Of a DNA stretch of 32,400 bases, positions 8,282 to 15,280 are shown one piece after another. Numbering within the stretch: the stretch's first letter is position 1; the number at the start of each line of letters is the position of its first letter. The notes below the pieces were generated by a model that was not told where the DNA came from, made no database searches, and saw only the letters and a list, made by a program, of their open reading frames with translations. This DNA comes from a virus, in IMG/VR virus record IMGVR_UViG_3300025276_003896, positions 1 through 32,400 of that record. One strand, written 5' to 3'. Position numbers and translations under genes: made by a program.

Positions 8282-8325
8282 AATAGTGATTTTTTTTGGT
8301 TATTGCAAATTATAACCTGAAGTTT

Positions 8326-8820
8326 TTAACTTCTTATCGCATCTTGAAAGTCACTCCATAAAAATGAACTTCCAGGGTCGGATTTACCCTTTCCTTTGCC
8401 TCTTACGTGATCTCCGCTACAATCAGAGTGTCTTACCACATTATCAGCTGATATCTGGTATTGATTCATCCACCATTTAAAAACTTGTACAGTCTTATCA
8501 AACTGTGCTTCTGTGTAAGTTCCTGGTTGGTTTATCTTTTTAATGAATCCAGAGTAATCATTAACCCCTTCTACTAAAAGCTCAATACCTAATGAATGAG
8601 AGTTTAAACCATTTATACCTGCCCATATTGATTTGCCAGCATGAGAACACCTCATAGGTGATTCAGTCATCTTATCGTAAGTTCCATCAGGTTTAATAAA
8701 CCCATGAACTGATAAGCCTAGTTTCTTTAAAAAGTCTTTTGCGTATAGTTTCTTTCCTTCGTATACAAGATATTCCGACATGCTGTGTACTACAAGTACT
8801 TTTGGTATAATCAATCCCAT
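8326..8820 (-). CDS. N-acetylmuramoyl-L-alanine amidase (Amidase_2), endolysin
   Basis: Zinc amidase of the AmpD/T7 lysozyme type, cutting between MurNAc and the stem peptide of peptidoglycan at lysis. The fold markers are VVHSM (H12), CSHAGKS (H60), the conserved LGIEL (E80), RHSD (H131) and KSDPG (D148). H12, H131 and D148 fit the zinc ligands, with Asp rather than Cys as third ligand, as in AmpD. At 164 residues it is a single catalytic domain with no wall-binding domain and no signal peptide, so it needs a holin to reach the wall. The holin-like gene at 8824-9150 ends 3 nt before it, which supports a lysis cassette. Confidence 0.92.
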   Translation of the reverse strand: MGLIIPKVLVVHSMSEYLVYEGKKLYAKDFLKKLGLSVHGFIKPDGTYDKMTESPMRCSHAGKSIWAGINGLNSHSLGIELLVEGVNDYSGFIKKINQPGTYTEAQFDKTVQVFKWWMNQYQISADNVVRHSDCSGDHVRGKGKGKSDPGSSFLWSDFQDAIRS

Positions 8821-8823
8821 ATC

Positions 8824-9150
8824 TTAAAAGTTATCTGTTGGGTCGTTGTCTTGACCGCAATTTGAGCAAAAGTTTGGGATGTCATCTGGTGTTGCTTCTG
8901 TTGGTGGTGCTATAGGTTCATCATCTCGACCATTAAACCAAAAATCTATTACCTTACTGTAAGATCCAATAAATGCACCGAGTACTAATAATAAGATTTC
9001 TTTCCATTCCTGTGAAAAAGAAGGAGTATCACCTTCACTTAATATTGCAAATCCAATACCCACCATTATTAATAAGAACGTTGTTAGGATAACAGCGGTT
9101 ATAATAAACCTATTTCTGTTATTTTTTTTCTGTTTTTGAGTCATTTCCAT
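8824..9150 (-). CDS. Putative holin with C-terminal CxxC
   Basis: A 108-residue membrane protein with a basic N-terminus (KQKKNNRNR), a first span at about 15-37 and a second at about 51-70. The second span contains LGAFIGSYSKVIDFWF, which resembles the last helix of 3-TM-type phage holins. The tail is acidic and ends in C95-S-N-C98, half of a zinc ribbon, which is odd for a holin. Its place 3 nt before the amidase gene is the main reason for the holin call. By family logic it would form membrane lesions that release the signal-less amidase. Alternatively it is an inner-membrane partner of the secreted proteins encoded just upstream. Confidence 0.6.
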   Translation of the reverse strand: MEMTQKQKKNNRNRFIITAVILTTFLLIMVGIGFAILSEGDTPSFSQEWKEILLLVLGAFIGSYSKVIDFWFNGRDDEPIAPPTEATPDDIPNFCSNCGQDNDPTDNF

Positions 9151-9160
9151 TATAAGAAAG

Positions 9161-9174
9161 TTTATTATAAATAT
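9161..9174 (-). promoter_or_regulatory. Repeated AT-rich 14-mer, copy 2
   Basis: An exact copy of ATATTTATAATAAA lies 10 nt before the ATG of the holin-like gene, overlapping by one base the end of the upstream gene. Its position close to a start is the same as for the copy at 3403-3416. Confidence 0.3.
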
Positions 9175-10814
9175 TAGAATTGAAAACGAGAACCAATAGT
9201 GAAAGATAATAAAGACTTTATCTCTTTATTGGTGTTACTTGATACGTTTACTCCTAAGTTTAAGACGAACCTTTTTGATAATGCATAATTACCGCTAACC
9301 CCAGTTATTACTGCTATATCCTTATTTTCTATAGTTGTATTACTGTATAAATCTTGCATATGTAAAGGTAAAGAAAATGCAACCATAGGAGATAGTGAAA
9401 ACCTTTCAAAGTTGTATGACTTCGTGTAAAATCCAGTCAAAGATATCGAAAGTAAGGAGGTATCTAGATAAATACCTTCTTTAGAAACTTGATAGTTTAA
9501 GAAAATACTTGTTGCTCCAGCTGAGATTCCTATTACTGATCCCTTCTTTCCCAGCCTTACTATACTGTGATTACTTCCAGCTGTCAATGTAGAATACATT
9601 CTGCTACCCATTAATGAAGTAGAGTAGACATACTTAGGTATTCCCTTTACAAAAAATACTTTAGAAAAGTTAACCATTAACATATACTGTTTTAGGTTTG
9701 ACCAAATCATAGAGTTTAAAGCATACGTCTTATCTCCTCGAAGAGAACTTCTTGAGACTCCTAAAGTCATAGCAACATCAAAGCTTCCTAGTAGGTTCTC
9801 CATTGAGGATACATTAGCTACTACAATAGGAGGATTTACATTCTTCTTTTTCTTTTTCTCCTCTTCTTCTTCATCTTCTTCAGTCTCTTCCGTAGATTCG
9901 TCTTCCTTATCTTCTTCTGATTCCTCTTCTTCAGTCTCTTCCGTAGATTCATCTTCCTTATCTTCTTCTGATTCCTCTTTAGACTCCTCTTCTTTAATTT
10001 CCTCCTCTTCTGCTACTTCTTCTTGTTCATCCGATTTAGAGTCGTCACTATCGTCGCTCTCTCCTTCAGTGTCATTCCCTTCACTACTTGAATCTTCTGA
10101 CTCTTCTGATGAAGTGTTATCTCCTTCTTGACTTTCTGTGGACTCTGTAGACTCCGAATCTGAACTTTCAGATCCTTGATTTTCATTTGTGTCTCCCGTC
10201 TCTGTGCTTGAACTATCGTTCGTTGAGTTCGATTCTGAACTAGTATTTCCTTCACTAGTTCCACTGCTTGTATCATTTCCTGAAGTTTGAGAAGATGTAT
10301 TTTCACTCTCAGTAACAGGACTTTTACTTGATGTTGTAGATGTTTCATTAGTTGTGTTTTTAGTTAATCCTGTTGAAGCAGAAGGGGTATCTACTACCGA
10401 TGTTTCTGGTACAGGGGTAACTGTTACCGGTGGTTCTGCTGCAGGGATAACCGTTGCCGGTGTTTGAGCGGCTGCGGCAGTTGCTGCTTTTGTGGCCTCC
10501 GTTGCTGTCTGTTGGACAGTCTGCTGTGTTGCAGTTATCGTTACTTGTGATTGAGAACAAGGGCTAAAGTTAGTCCATCTTAAATATACACCCTCTAACC
10601 AAGATTGTAAAGATCCGTTCTTGAAATCTTGTGAACTAAACACTCTTGATTGGTCGTAGAAAGATACCACAGTCTGACCATTCATCGGAACCGTGAATAC
10701 TTTAGTTTCTCCGGTGCAACGATCTGTATAATAACTAGTTAAGATTTGAGATTTACCTACATATCCAAATAGTAAAATAGTAATTATTAATAGTTTACGA
10801 ACCTGATTGTGCAT
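9174..10814 (-). CDS. Outer-membrane barrel protein with long acidic Ser/Thr linker
   Basis: A 546-residue secreted protein in three parts. Residues 1-23 are a signal peptide, with likely cleavage at GKS before QILT. Residues 24-90 form a small domain with two cysteines (C33, C86) that could form a disulfide. Residues 95-325 are low-complexity: Ala/Thr/Pro-rich, then Ser/Thr/Asn/Gly, then Asp/Glu-rich, ending in a Lys run. Residues about 335-546 show alternating amphipathic strands (GVSRSSLRGDKTY, VIGISAGATSIFLNYQ) and end in GSRFQF, with C-terminal Phe, as in outer-membrane beta-barrels. It is the last gene of the run that includes the CsgG-like protein, 31 nt after it, so it may be the cargo, anchor or partner of that pore. 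I know no named family for it. Confidence 0.75.
   Translation of the reverse strand: MHNQVRKLLIITILLFGYVGKSQILTSYYTDRCTGETKVFTVPMNGQTVVSFYDQSRVFSSQDFKNGSLQSWLEGVYLRWTNFSPCSQSQVTITATQQTVQQTATEATKAATAAAAQTPATVIPAAEPPVTVTPVPETSVVDTPSASTGLTKNTTNETSTTSSKSPVTESENTSSQTSGNDTSSGTSEGNTSSESNSTNDSSSTETGDTNENQGSESSDSESTESTESQEGDNTSSEESEDSSSEGNDTEGESDDSDDSKSDEQEEVAEEEEIKEEESKEESEEDKEDESTEETEEEESEEDKEDESTEETEEDEEEEEKKKKKNVNPPIVVANVSSMENLLGSFDVAMTLGVSRSSLRGDKTYALNSMIWSNLKQYMLMVNFSKVFFVKGIPKYVYSTSLMGSRMYSTLTAGSNHSIVRLGKKGSVIGISAGATSIFLNYQVSKEGIYLDTSLLSISLTGFYTKSYNFERFSLSPMVAFSLPLHMQDLYSNTTIENKDIAVITGVSGNYALSKRFVLNLGVNVSSNTNKEIKSLLSFTIGSRFQF
9878..9979 (-). repeat. 51-bp direct duplication in the acidic linker
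   Basis: Two adjacent 51-bp copies (9878-9928 and 9929-9979) differ at one base (9900 against 9951). They encode two copies of a 17-residue acidic unit (EESEEDKEDESTEETEE). The near identity at the DNA level points to a recent in-frame duplication, so linker length is probably variable among relatives. Confidence 0.93.
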
Positions 10815-10845
10815 TTGATGCGGTTTATCTTATAAGATATTAAAA

Positions 10846-11586
10846 TTATTGAGTACTTTCAAGTCTCTCCCATAATTTTCTGCGGATCATCCGCTTAACT
10901 ATTTTAGCTACAGAAGTTTCAAGTGCCTTCTTTGTTGCTGTTCCAATACTGCTTTGGTTGAACTTTATCTCAGTTAAGTTTTCATCGTTCAATAAGGTCA
11001 TTTCTCTGATGGTTGTTGCCTTTCCAAGACCTGAACCTGAGAAGTATAGTCCAGTTTCAGAATCTACCATTTTAACTTGCATTCCTAATCTAGTAACTAA
11101 GTCTTCTTTAACTCCGCCTTTAAGGTTTATAGTTTCATCATTACTGATACTAAAATCATAGAGCTCAACGTAAAGGAAATACTTTGCCAGTGTTATATTT
11201 CCTACTATGTCCACTGTGTTCGCTGTAAAACCTTTAGCTGATGCTGTGTGTTGTGTTACCATTCTATCTTTAATAGCATCTTTAGTTTCTACGAACTCAA
11301 ATCTGGGCCATAATTCATCAAGATAAGCAAGAGTTATGTTAGTAAGACCAAGTCCTACTCTATAATCTCCAAGTTCTGGGTACTGTTTTAGAACTTCTTC
11401 GCTTATGCCAATGTTTAACAATGCAATCGGAATAGATTCACCATCATATTCTGGGATTGTCCATAAAGATTCTCTACTTTCAAAAGTTGCAGTGTAGTCC
11501 TCCGTGCTAGTACGGCCCAAGTTTTGTCCATAAATGGCTTGGACCGTGCACAGCAACAGGGTAATCAGGGTTATTTTGCTTTTCAT
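10846..11586 (-). CDS. CsgG-family outer-membrane secretion pore protein
   Basis: CsgG forms the outer-membrane channel of the curli (type VIII) export system. This 246-residue protein matches the family through most of its length. GLGLTNITLAYLDELWPRFEFVE fits the CsgG helix and strand around LVTALKDSRWFIPLER. VDIVGNITLAKYFLYVELYDF fits the ANIMVEGSI strand. MQVKMVDSETGLYFSGSG fits the LRVVNVSTGEILSS strand, and ATKKALETSVAKIVKRMI fits the last helix. The start is taken at ATG 11586, which gives a signal peptide (MKSKITLITLLLC...YGQ) and lies 1 nt after the stop of the gene before; a longer frame to 11625 exists but would bury the signal peptide. Unlike E. coli CsgG it has no clear lipobox. 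Membrane hairpin residues would be in the ISNDETINLKGG region. Confidence 0.78.
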   Translation of the reverse strand: MKSKITLITLLLCTVQAIYGQNLGRTSTEDYTATFESRESLWTIPEYDGESIPIALLNIGISEEVLKQYPELGDYRVGLGLTNITLAYLDELWPRFEFVETKDAIKDRMVTQHTASAKGFTANTVDIVGNITLAKYFLYVELYDFSISNDETINLKGGVKEDLVTRLGMQVKMVDSETGLYFSGSGLGKATTIREMTLLNDENLTEIKFNQSSIGTATKKALETSVAKIVKRMIRRKLWERLESTQ

Positions 11587-11587
11587 A

Positions 11588-11761
11588 TTACCAGGCTTTA
11601 ACATCAGCAATCCCAAAGGTTGCATTCGAAATGTCAGCGTCTCCAGTGATAACTGAATATACTAGCAACGTGAATGTAACGGCTACTGTTAATGTTAAAA
11701 ATCCAATAAAGCTTACGCCAACCCACTCAATCGGGGTCATGTCTTTAAATAGTGTCTTCAT
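11588..11761 (-). CDS. 57-residue single-span membrane protein
   Basis: A small gene read directly from the sequence: ATG at 11761-11759, stop TAA at 11590-11588. The protein begins MKTLFKDMTPIEWVGVSF and has one hydrophobic span at about 13-38 (IEWVGVSFIGFLTLTVAVT), followed by a short tail ending in DVKAW. The stop is one base from the ATG of the CsgG-like gene (TAA-T-ATG), so the two are almost certainly translationally coupled. Upstream, 27 nt separate it from the next gene, including a 9-bp tandem repeat (11766-11783). I recognise no family; as an inner-membrane peptide beside a secretion pore it could be an assembly or regulatory partner. Confidence 0.72.
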   Translation of the reverse strand: MKTLFKDMTPIEWVGVSFIGFLTLTVAVTFTLLVYSVITGDADISNATFGIADVKAW

Positions 11762-11788
11762 TATATTAGGGTTATTAGGGTTATTTTT

Positions 11789-12034
11789 TTACCAGGTAAG
11801 TTTCTCTTTTATCTTTTCTGTTTTTTTTGGTTTAATATATATCTTCTTAACGATGGTGTCTTTTTTTACTTCTTGTTGTGGAATATTAATAATGATTTGT
11901 GGAGCTGTTTCTATAGTTTTTTCCACTACCGTCTCTTCTTCTTCTCCTTCAAATAAACTTTTTATTAATAATCCACCACCAGTTGTAATAGCTAATGTTA
12001 TTATACCGATAATTGCTTTTTTAATGTCTTCCAT
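11789..12034 (-). CDS. Small membrane-anchored periplasmic protein with Lys-rich tail
   Basis: An 81-residue protein with one N-terminal membrane span (about 6-27, KKAIIGIITLAITTGGGLLIK). An acidic patch follows (EGEEEET), then an extended section with many Val, Ile, Pro and Lys residues (INIPQQEVKKDTIVKK, KPKKTEKIKEK). The extended charged region after a single anchor recalls proteins that reach across the periplasm, such as TonB-like or inner-membrane spanin-like proteins, though no family motif is seen. It begins 4 nt after the lipoprotein gene, in the CsgG-type operon. A membrane anchor next to a lipoprotein gene is the arrangement of two-component spanins, but the gene order is reversed from the usual one. 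Confidence 0.65.
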   Translation of the reverse strand: MEDIKKAIIGIITLAITTGGGLLIKSLFEGEEEETVVEKTIETAPQIIINIPQQEVKKDTIVKKIYIKPKKTEKIKEKLTW

Positions 12035-12038
12035 AATG

Positions 12039-12407
12039 CTATTGCTTTATTACTAATCTTACGTTATGTAATACTATCCCATCTTTACCAACGATTATAT
12101 TATAATCACCACCTTGAAGTGCTTTAGTGTAAAACTTCATTACATTATCTCCAGATTTAGCATCTATTATGCTTTTAGAAGTTAGGTTTCTAAAGTAGTC
12201 TCTTATTTCTATTGTATATTTACCTTCCTCTAATACTTTTAGATTAAACTTACTTCCGTCTGTTATATTAGATCCCTCAAACTTTAGTCCTGTAGTTTCA
12301 GTTATTAACATACTACCGACTGTATTAGAGTTAATAGTTGTGATTTCTAAGTAGTCATCCTTAGCACAACCTAAGGTTATTAATAATATAAATAATACTT
12401 TTTTCAT
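12039..12407 (-). CDS. Small lipoprotein, possibly surface-exposed
   Basis: A 122-residue protein with a lipoprotein signal peptide: basic start MKKV, hydrophobic core, and ITLGC with C14 as the lipid-modified cysteine (a relaxed lipobox). After the cysteine comes A-K-D-D, which fits the K-(D/E)2 lipoprotein export signal described for surface lipoproteins of Bacteroidetes such as Capnocytophaga; surface exposure is therefore an inference. The rest looks like a small beta domain (GKYTIEIRDYF, GGDYNIIVGKDGIV). It starts with ATG sharing one base with the stop of the cohesin-like gene (TAATG), which implies tight coupling. Function unknown; in context an accessory factor of the CsgG-type pore or an o-spanin-like lipoprotein. 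Confidence 0.72.
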   Translation of the reverse strand: MKKVLFILLITLGCAKDDYLEITTINSNTVGSMLITETTGLKFEGSNITDGSKFNLKVLEEGKYTIEIRDYFRNLTSKSIIDAKSGDNVMKFYTKALQGGDYNIIVGKDGIVLHNVRLVIKQ

Positions 12408-14086
12408 TATTGTAAGTTTAATATTAATCTACGTCCATCTATGTCAGCAGCATCAGTATTGAATATTGATACTAAACCAACTGGTGAGGTTACGTTTCCA
12501 GTAAAATATATTTTAAATACATCTCCTGTTTCTATTTCACCTCCGTTTTGTTCTATACTACCTAAGTTAACTCTACCATTAGTTTCTGAAGCAAAGTTAG
12601 TTACCGTATTACCTGTATTGAATACTGCTTCTTCAAAAGTTAATACTGTACTATCGTAATTAACTTTTAACTGTAAAGCTGATACGTTAAATGAGTTAAG
12701 TTTTAAAGTTGCTACTACTTTACCATCTTCTATAGCAGTTAACCATTCACCATTTATAAACCCATCTGTTTTTTTGGATTCTCCATATGAATAGGATTTA
12801 GCAGTTTGAGAACTAGCAGCATCACCATCTACTGATGATGAGTGTGAACCATTTGCATCTCCTACAAATCCAAACTTAAACCACTCTGTATATGATGATT
12901 GAGTAAAATTAATCGATAGGGGGTGTGTTAATGATGAGTTAGGTTCAGTTATGTTGTTTTTAAACTTATATACTGACCAAGTGTTCCAATCATCTTTTTT
13001 AACAGGATGAAAAGAGTTATTAAATACTCCCGTCCCATCATTAGGAATAATATCTACTACTCCCATTACATGGCCTAATAAGTTATAAGCATCTTGTGGA
13101 TTTAAATCTCTATTTTCGTCTGTATCCACAGCTGTATATTGCCACCCATAGGTAAATTCATTACCTCCATTACCATGTGAGTATTTACCTAACTCCTTTA
13201 ATGTTAAAGTAACATCTGATAATGTAATAACGTTATCCATAAGAGACTCCCATTGAGTAGCTGAGTATGATGTTACAAAATCTAATGTATAACTATCTGT
13301 GCTTGTAAGAACATAATCTGTTATATTAATCTGTCCTCCTGAGTCAAAGTATAAGTTATTGCTAACTGATGTACCGTTCTTTTTTATGACTACTCCTATT
13401 TTAGTTACATCTATGTTAGTGTTAAAATCTGCTTTAACATATATGTTTGAATTTAAATCTTCTAATGGTTTATGAGAAACGGACATAATATCATATCCTC
13501 TTACTTTACCAACTGGGAAAACGTATTCTTCTGTGCCTGTGTTATCAGTTACTCTAGCCATAGTTACTACTATGTTATCAGTATAGCTATGATTAGCACC
13601 AGCATCCTTAGCTAAAAACTTTAATGTAGCATAGTTACCAGATATTGCTGTAGTGGATACTGCTTCAACGTGATCAACTGACCATCCAGCTACTTGTGAA
13701 TATGATCCACCTTGAGTAGACCATTGTGCCCATAAGTCGTTAGCATCGTAGTTAGGATTTACTGTCCACTTTTGACCATTACCACTCCAGTTACTAAGAG
13801 TTGATTGTGCTCCTGTTGGTACCGAAAACTCATGTCCTACTCTGGCATATGCATTAGTGTTATATTGTAAATCTACGTGTATGTAAGTTATTATATTAGA
13901 GCTTAAGTTACTTATATTAAGCTTCATTATAATAGTATCGTTAACCTGTACACTAGATAATGCTTTGTTTGCATCTTGTGTAGTACCAGAGTATACTAAG
14001 TCAATATCTATACCGTCTGAGGATGAGGTTAGTTGGCCTAAAAGCGTAATAGGTAGTAATATTATAAAAAATAATAGTTTTTTCAT
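12407..14086 (-). CDS. Secreted protein with cohesin-like and dockerin-like parts
   Basis: A 559-residue exported protein with signal peptide 1-17 (PITLLG before QLTSS). Residues about 25-195 form a beta-rich domain like cohesin/carbohydrate-binding modules (IIMKLNISNLSSNIITYIHVDLQY). Around 315-342 a dockerin/EF-hand-like calcium loop is seen: D321, D323, N325 and D332 at positions 1, 3, 5 and 12, followed by AYNLLGHVMG. A second loop-like site is GDANGSHSSSVDGDA (409-423). Residues about 450-559 form a second cohesin-like domain (LQLKVNYDSTVLTFEEAVF). No type IX secretion tail is visible. The ATG overlaps the stop of the gene before by 4 nt (ATGA). It could be the surface cargo, an adhesin or a decoy, of the CsgG-type system. 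The domain calls come from pattern only. Confidence 0.68.
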   Translation of the reverse strand: MKKLLFFIILLPITLLGQLTSSSDGIDIDLVYSGTTQDANKALSSVQVNDTIIMKLNISNLSSNIITYIHVDLQYNTNAYARVGHEFSVPTGAQSTLSNWSGNGQKWTVNPNYDANDLWAQWSTQGGSYSQVAGWSVDHVEAVSTTAISGNYATLKFLAKDAGANHSYTDNIVVTMARVTDNTGTEEYVFPVGKVRGYDIMSVSHKPLEDLNSNIYVKADFNTNIDVTKIGVVIKKNGTSVSNNLYFDSGGQINITDYVLTSTDSYTLDFVTSYSATQWESLMDNVITLSDVTLTLKELGKYSHGNGGNEFTYGWQYTAVDTDENRDLNPQDAYNLLGHVMGVVDIIPNDGTGVFNNSFHPVKKDDWNTWSVYKFKNNITEPNSSLTHPLSINFTQSSYTEWFKFGFVGDANGSHSSSVDGDAASSQTAKSYSYGESKKTDGFINGEWLTAIEDGKVVATLKLNSFNVSALQLKVNYDSTVLTFEEAVFNTGNTVTNFASETNGRVNLGSIEQNGGEIETGDVFKIYFTGNVTSPVGLVSIFNTDAADIDGRRLILNLQ

Positions 14087-14574
14087 AGCTTTAATCTTTC
14101 AATAAGTTCTATACATGCTTTTTTTAATGATGTTGAGACTGAAGCTTGTGAAAATGTTCCCCCTTGATCTATGATTAAAGTAGAGGTTGATATACTCTTA
14201 GATTGCCCTCTTACTACTTTAGATTTAACCTTCTTCCCGTTTTTATAAAGTGTTCCTTCTATAATAACATTGGTTATATCTACATTCTTAGAGTATATAG
14301 CAAGCTGAGCCGATGCTTGTTGTTTTCCGAAAAATAAAATGCTTACCTCTAATACGAGGTTTGATGATGGATCTAGATAGTATTCTCTATCCTGGAGTAC
14401 TTCTTCAAGTATATTGGATACTCCAAATTCTAAGTTTGGGTTACCGGCTAGGTCTCCGGAAACTATTCTGTTCTCAATCTTACCTACAAATATAGTTTTC
14501 TCGTCATGACTTCCAAAGCCAAATAAGACAAGAAACACTATACTCGTGAGTATTAGTCTTCTTACTGTTATCAT
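14083..14574 (-). CDS. Exported protein with CsgG-like C-terminal pattern
   Basis: A 163-residue protein with a signal peptide (MITVRRLILTSIVFLVLFGFG) and no lipid-modified cysteine. The mature part has alternating strands (NLVLEVSILFFG, ITNVIIEGTLYKNGK) and ends in a helix after SQASVSTSLKKACIELIERL. This recalls the last helix of CsgG-family and related periplasmic proteins, but no full family match can be claimed; CsgE and CsgF hallmarks are absent. It is the first gene of the run that ends at the outer-membrane barrel (9174), with the terminator at 14686-14716 upstream, and it overlaps the cohesin-like gene by 4 nt. A periplasmic adaptor for the pore is the most natural reading. Confidence 0.6.
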   Translation of the reverse strand: MITVRRLILTSIVFLVLFGFGSHDEKTIFVGKIENRIVSGDLAGNPNLEFGVSNILEEVLQDREYYLDPSSNLVLEVSILFFGKQQASAQLAIYSKNVDITNVIIEGTLYKNGKKVKSKVVRGQSKSISTSTLIIDQGGTFSQASVSTSLKKACIELIERLKL

Positions 14575-14634
14575 CCTGTTACCTTTTTGTTGTTAAACAA
14601 AAAAAACTATTAGGTATAACTAAAAATTAAAATG

Positions 14635-14663
14635 GAACTATATTAGGGTTGTCTGTTGTGCAA
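14635..14663 (-). promoter_or_regulatory. Weak Bacteroidetes-like promoter candidate for the CsgG-type operon
   Basis: On the minus strand a TTG (14663-14661) is followed after 18 nt by TATAGTTC (14642-14635). This partly fits the Bacteroidetes consensus TTG-N19-22-TAnnTTTG, with two mismatches and a slightly short spacer. It lies about 60 nt before the first ATG of the run and just after a terminator, where a promoter is needed. Confidence 0.28.
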
Positions 14664-14685
14664 TAATAAATATCATGGTAAAATG

Positions 14686-14716
14686 AAAAAAGAGGCAACT
14701 AAGCCTCTTTTTTTTT
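14686..14716 (-). terminator. Rho-independent terminator, symmetric in both directions
   Basis: The stem AGAGGC/GCCTCT (14691-14696 with 14703-14708) has a 6-nt loop and is flanked by A and T runs, so it can end transcription on either strand. It follows the stop of the P-loop gene at 14744 and separates that gene from the secreted-protein operon. The rest of the 14575-14743 gap holds only AT-rich leader sequence. Confidence 0.88.
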
Positions 14717-14743
14717 AATATATAACAATAAACCTATATAGCT

Positions 14744-15280
14744 TTATAAGATGAGCTTCAATATAGTTTCTACTGTGTTCTCTCCTACTTGTACTTCATG
14801 ATAAGGTATATTATGCTCATCTAACTTCTCTACGCATAGTTTATCTATTGCTAGAGACTCTTCTAAGTCTTGAAATCTCTCACCTTCATCATGAGAACCT
14901 TCTGTTCTTTTTAACATTATATTAAGATTGTCATATTTTTTATGTAAATCTACTACCATGTTATGAAAACTTTGACCGTAAAACTCTGCCGGATATCCTG
15001 ACGTATAATAACTATGGTATATAGTTGAAAACATTATTGGTGAATCTATTATTATGTAATCAACCTTTCCATATGATTGAGCTATCCCTCTATGCTGATT
15101 AGCAAATACATACAGCTGATCTTGTATAGCTGGATAGTTTTTATCCCACGCTAATGTCTTAGGAAACTCATAAGGGTTGTTGCAACTAATATGATTCTTT
15201 TTTAACTCATAAAACAATCCTGCTGCTATTGTTGATTTACCAGCTCCAGGACCAGAAAATAGATTTATTAACTTACTCAT
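14744..15280 (-). CDS. P-loop NTPase, nucleotide-kinase-like
   Basis: A 178-residue cytoplasmic P-loop protein. Walker A is GPGAGKST (10-17), and a Walker-B-like strand VDYIIIDSP comes at about 93-101. The SPIMFSTIYHSYY segment after it and the NIMLKRTEG strand (lid-like) resemble AAA_28/AAA_33-type kinases and NadR- or thymidylate-kinase-like folds. The substrate cannot be told. The start ATG shares one base with the stop of the S1/P1 nuclease gene (TAATG), and a strong terminator follows its stop. Kinase activity on a nucleoside or nucleotide released by the adjacent nuclease is an attractive but unproved link. Confidence 0.75.
   Translation of the reverse strand: MSKLINLFSGPGAGKSTIAAGLFYELKKNHISCNNPYEFPKTLAWDKNYPAIQDQLYVFANQHRGIAQSYGKVDYIIIDSPIMFSTIYHSYYTSGYPAEFYGQSFHNMVVDLHKKYDNLNIMLKRTEGSHDEGERFQDLEESLAIDKLCVEKLDEHNIPYHEVQVGENTVETILKLIL

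Noticed and set aside
8298-8317. Inverted repeat GGTTAT/ATAACC as terminator
   Set aside because: On neither strand is the hairpin followed by a T-run; the T-run lies on the wrong side. It may only be part of the thermonuclease leader.
10846-11625. Start of the CsgG-like protein at 11625
   Set aside because: It would place 13 residues before the signal peptide and overlap the coupled 57-codon gene; the ATG at 11586 fits both.
11766-11783. Telomere-like TAACCCTAA tandem repeat
   Set aside because: Only two 9-bp copies, at a gene leader inside a phage genome; too short to mean an end structure.
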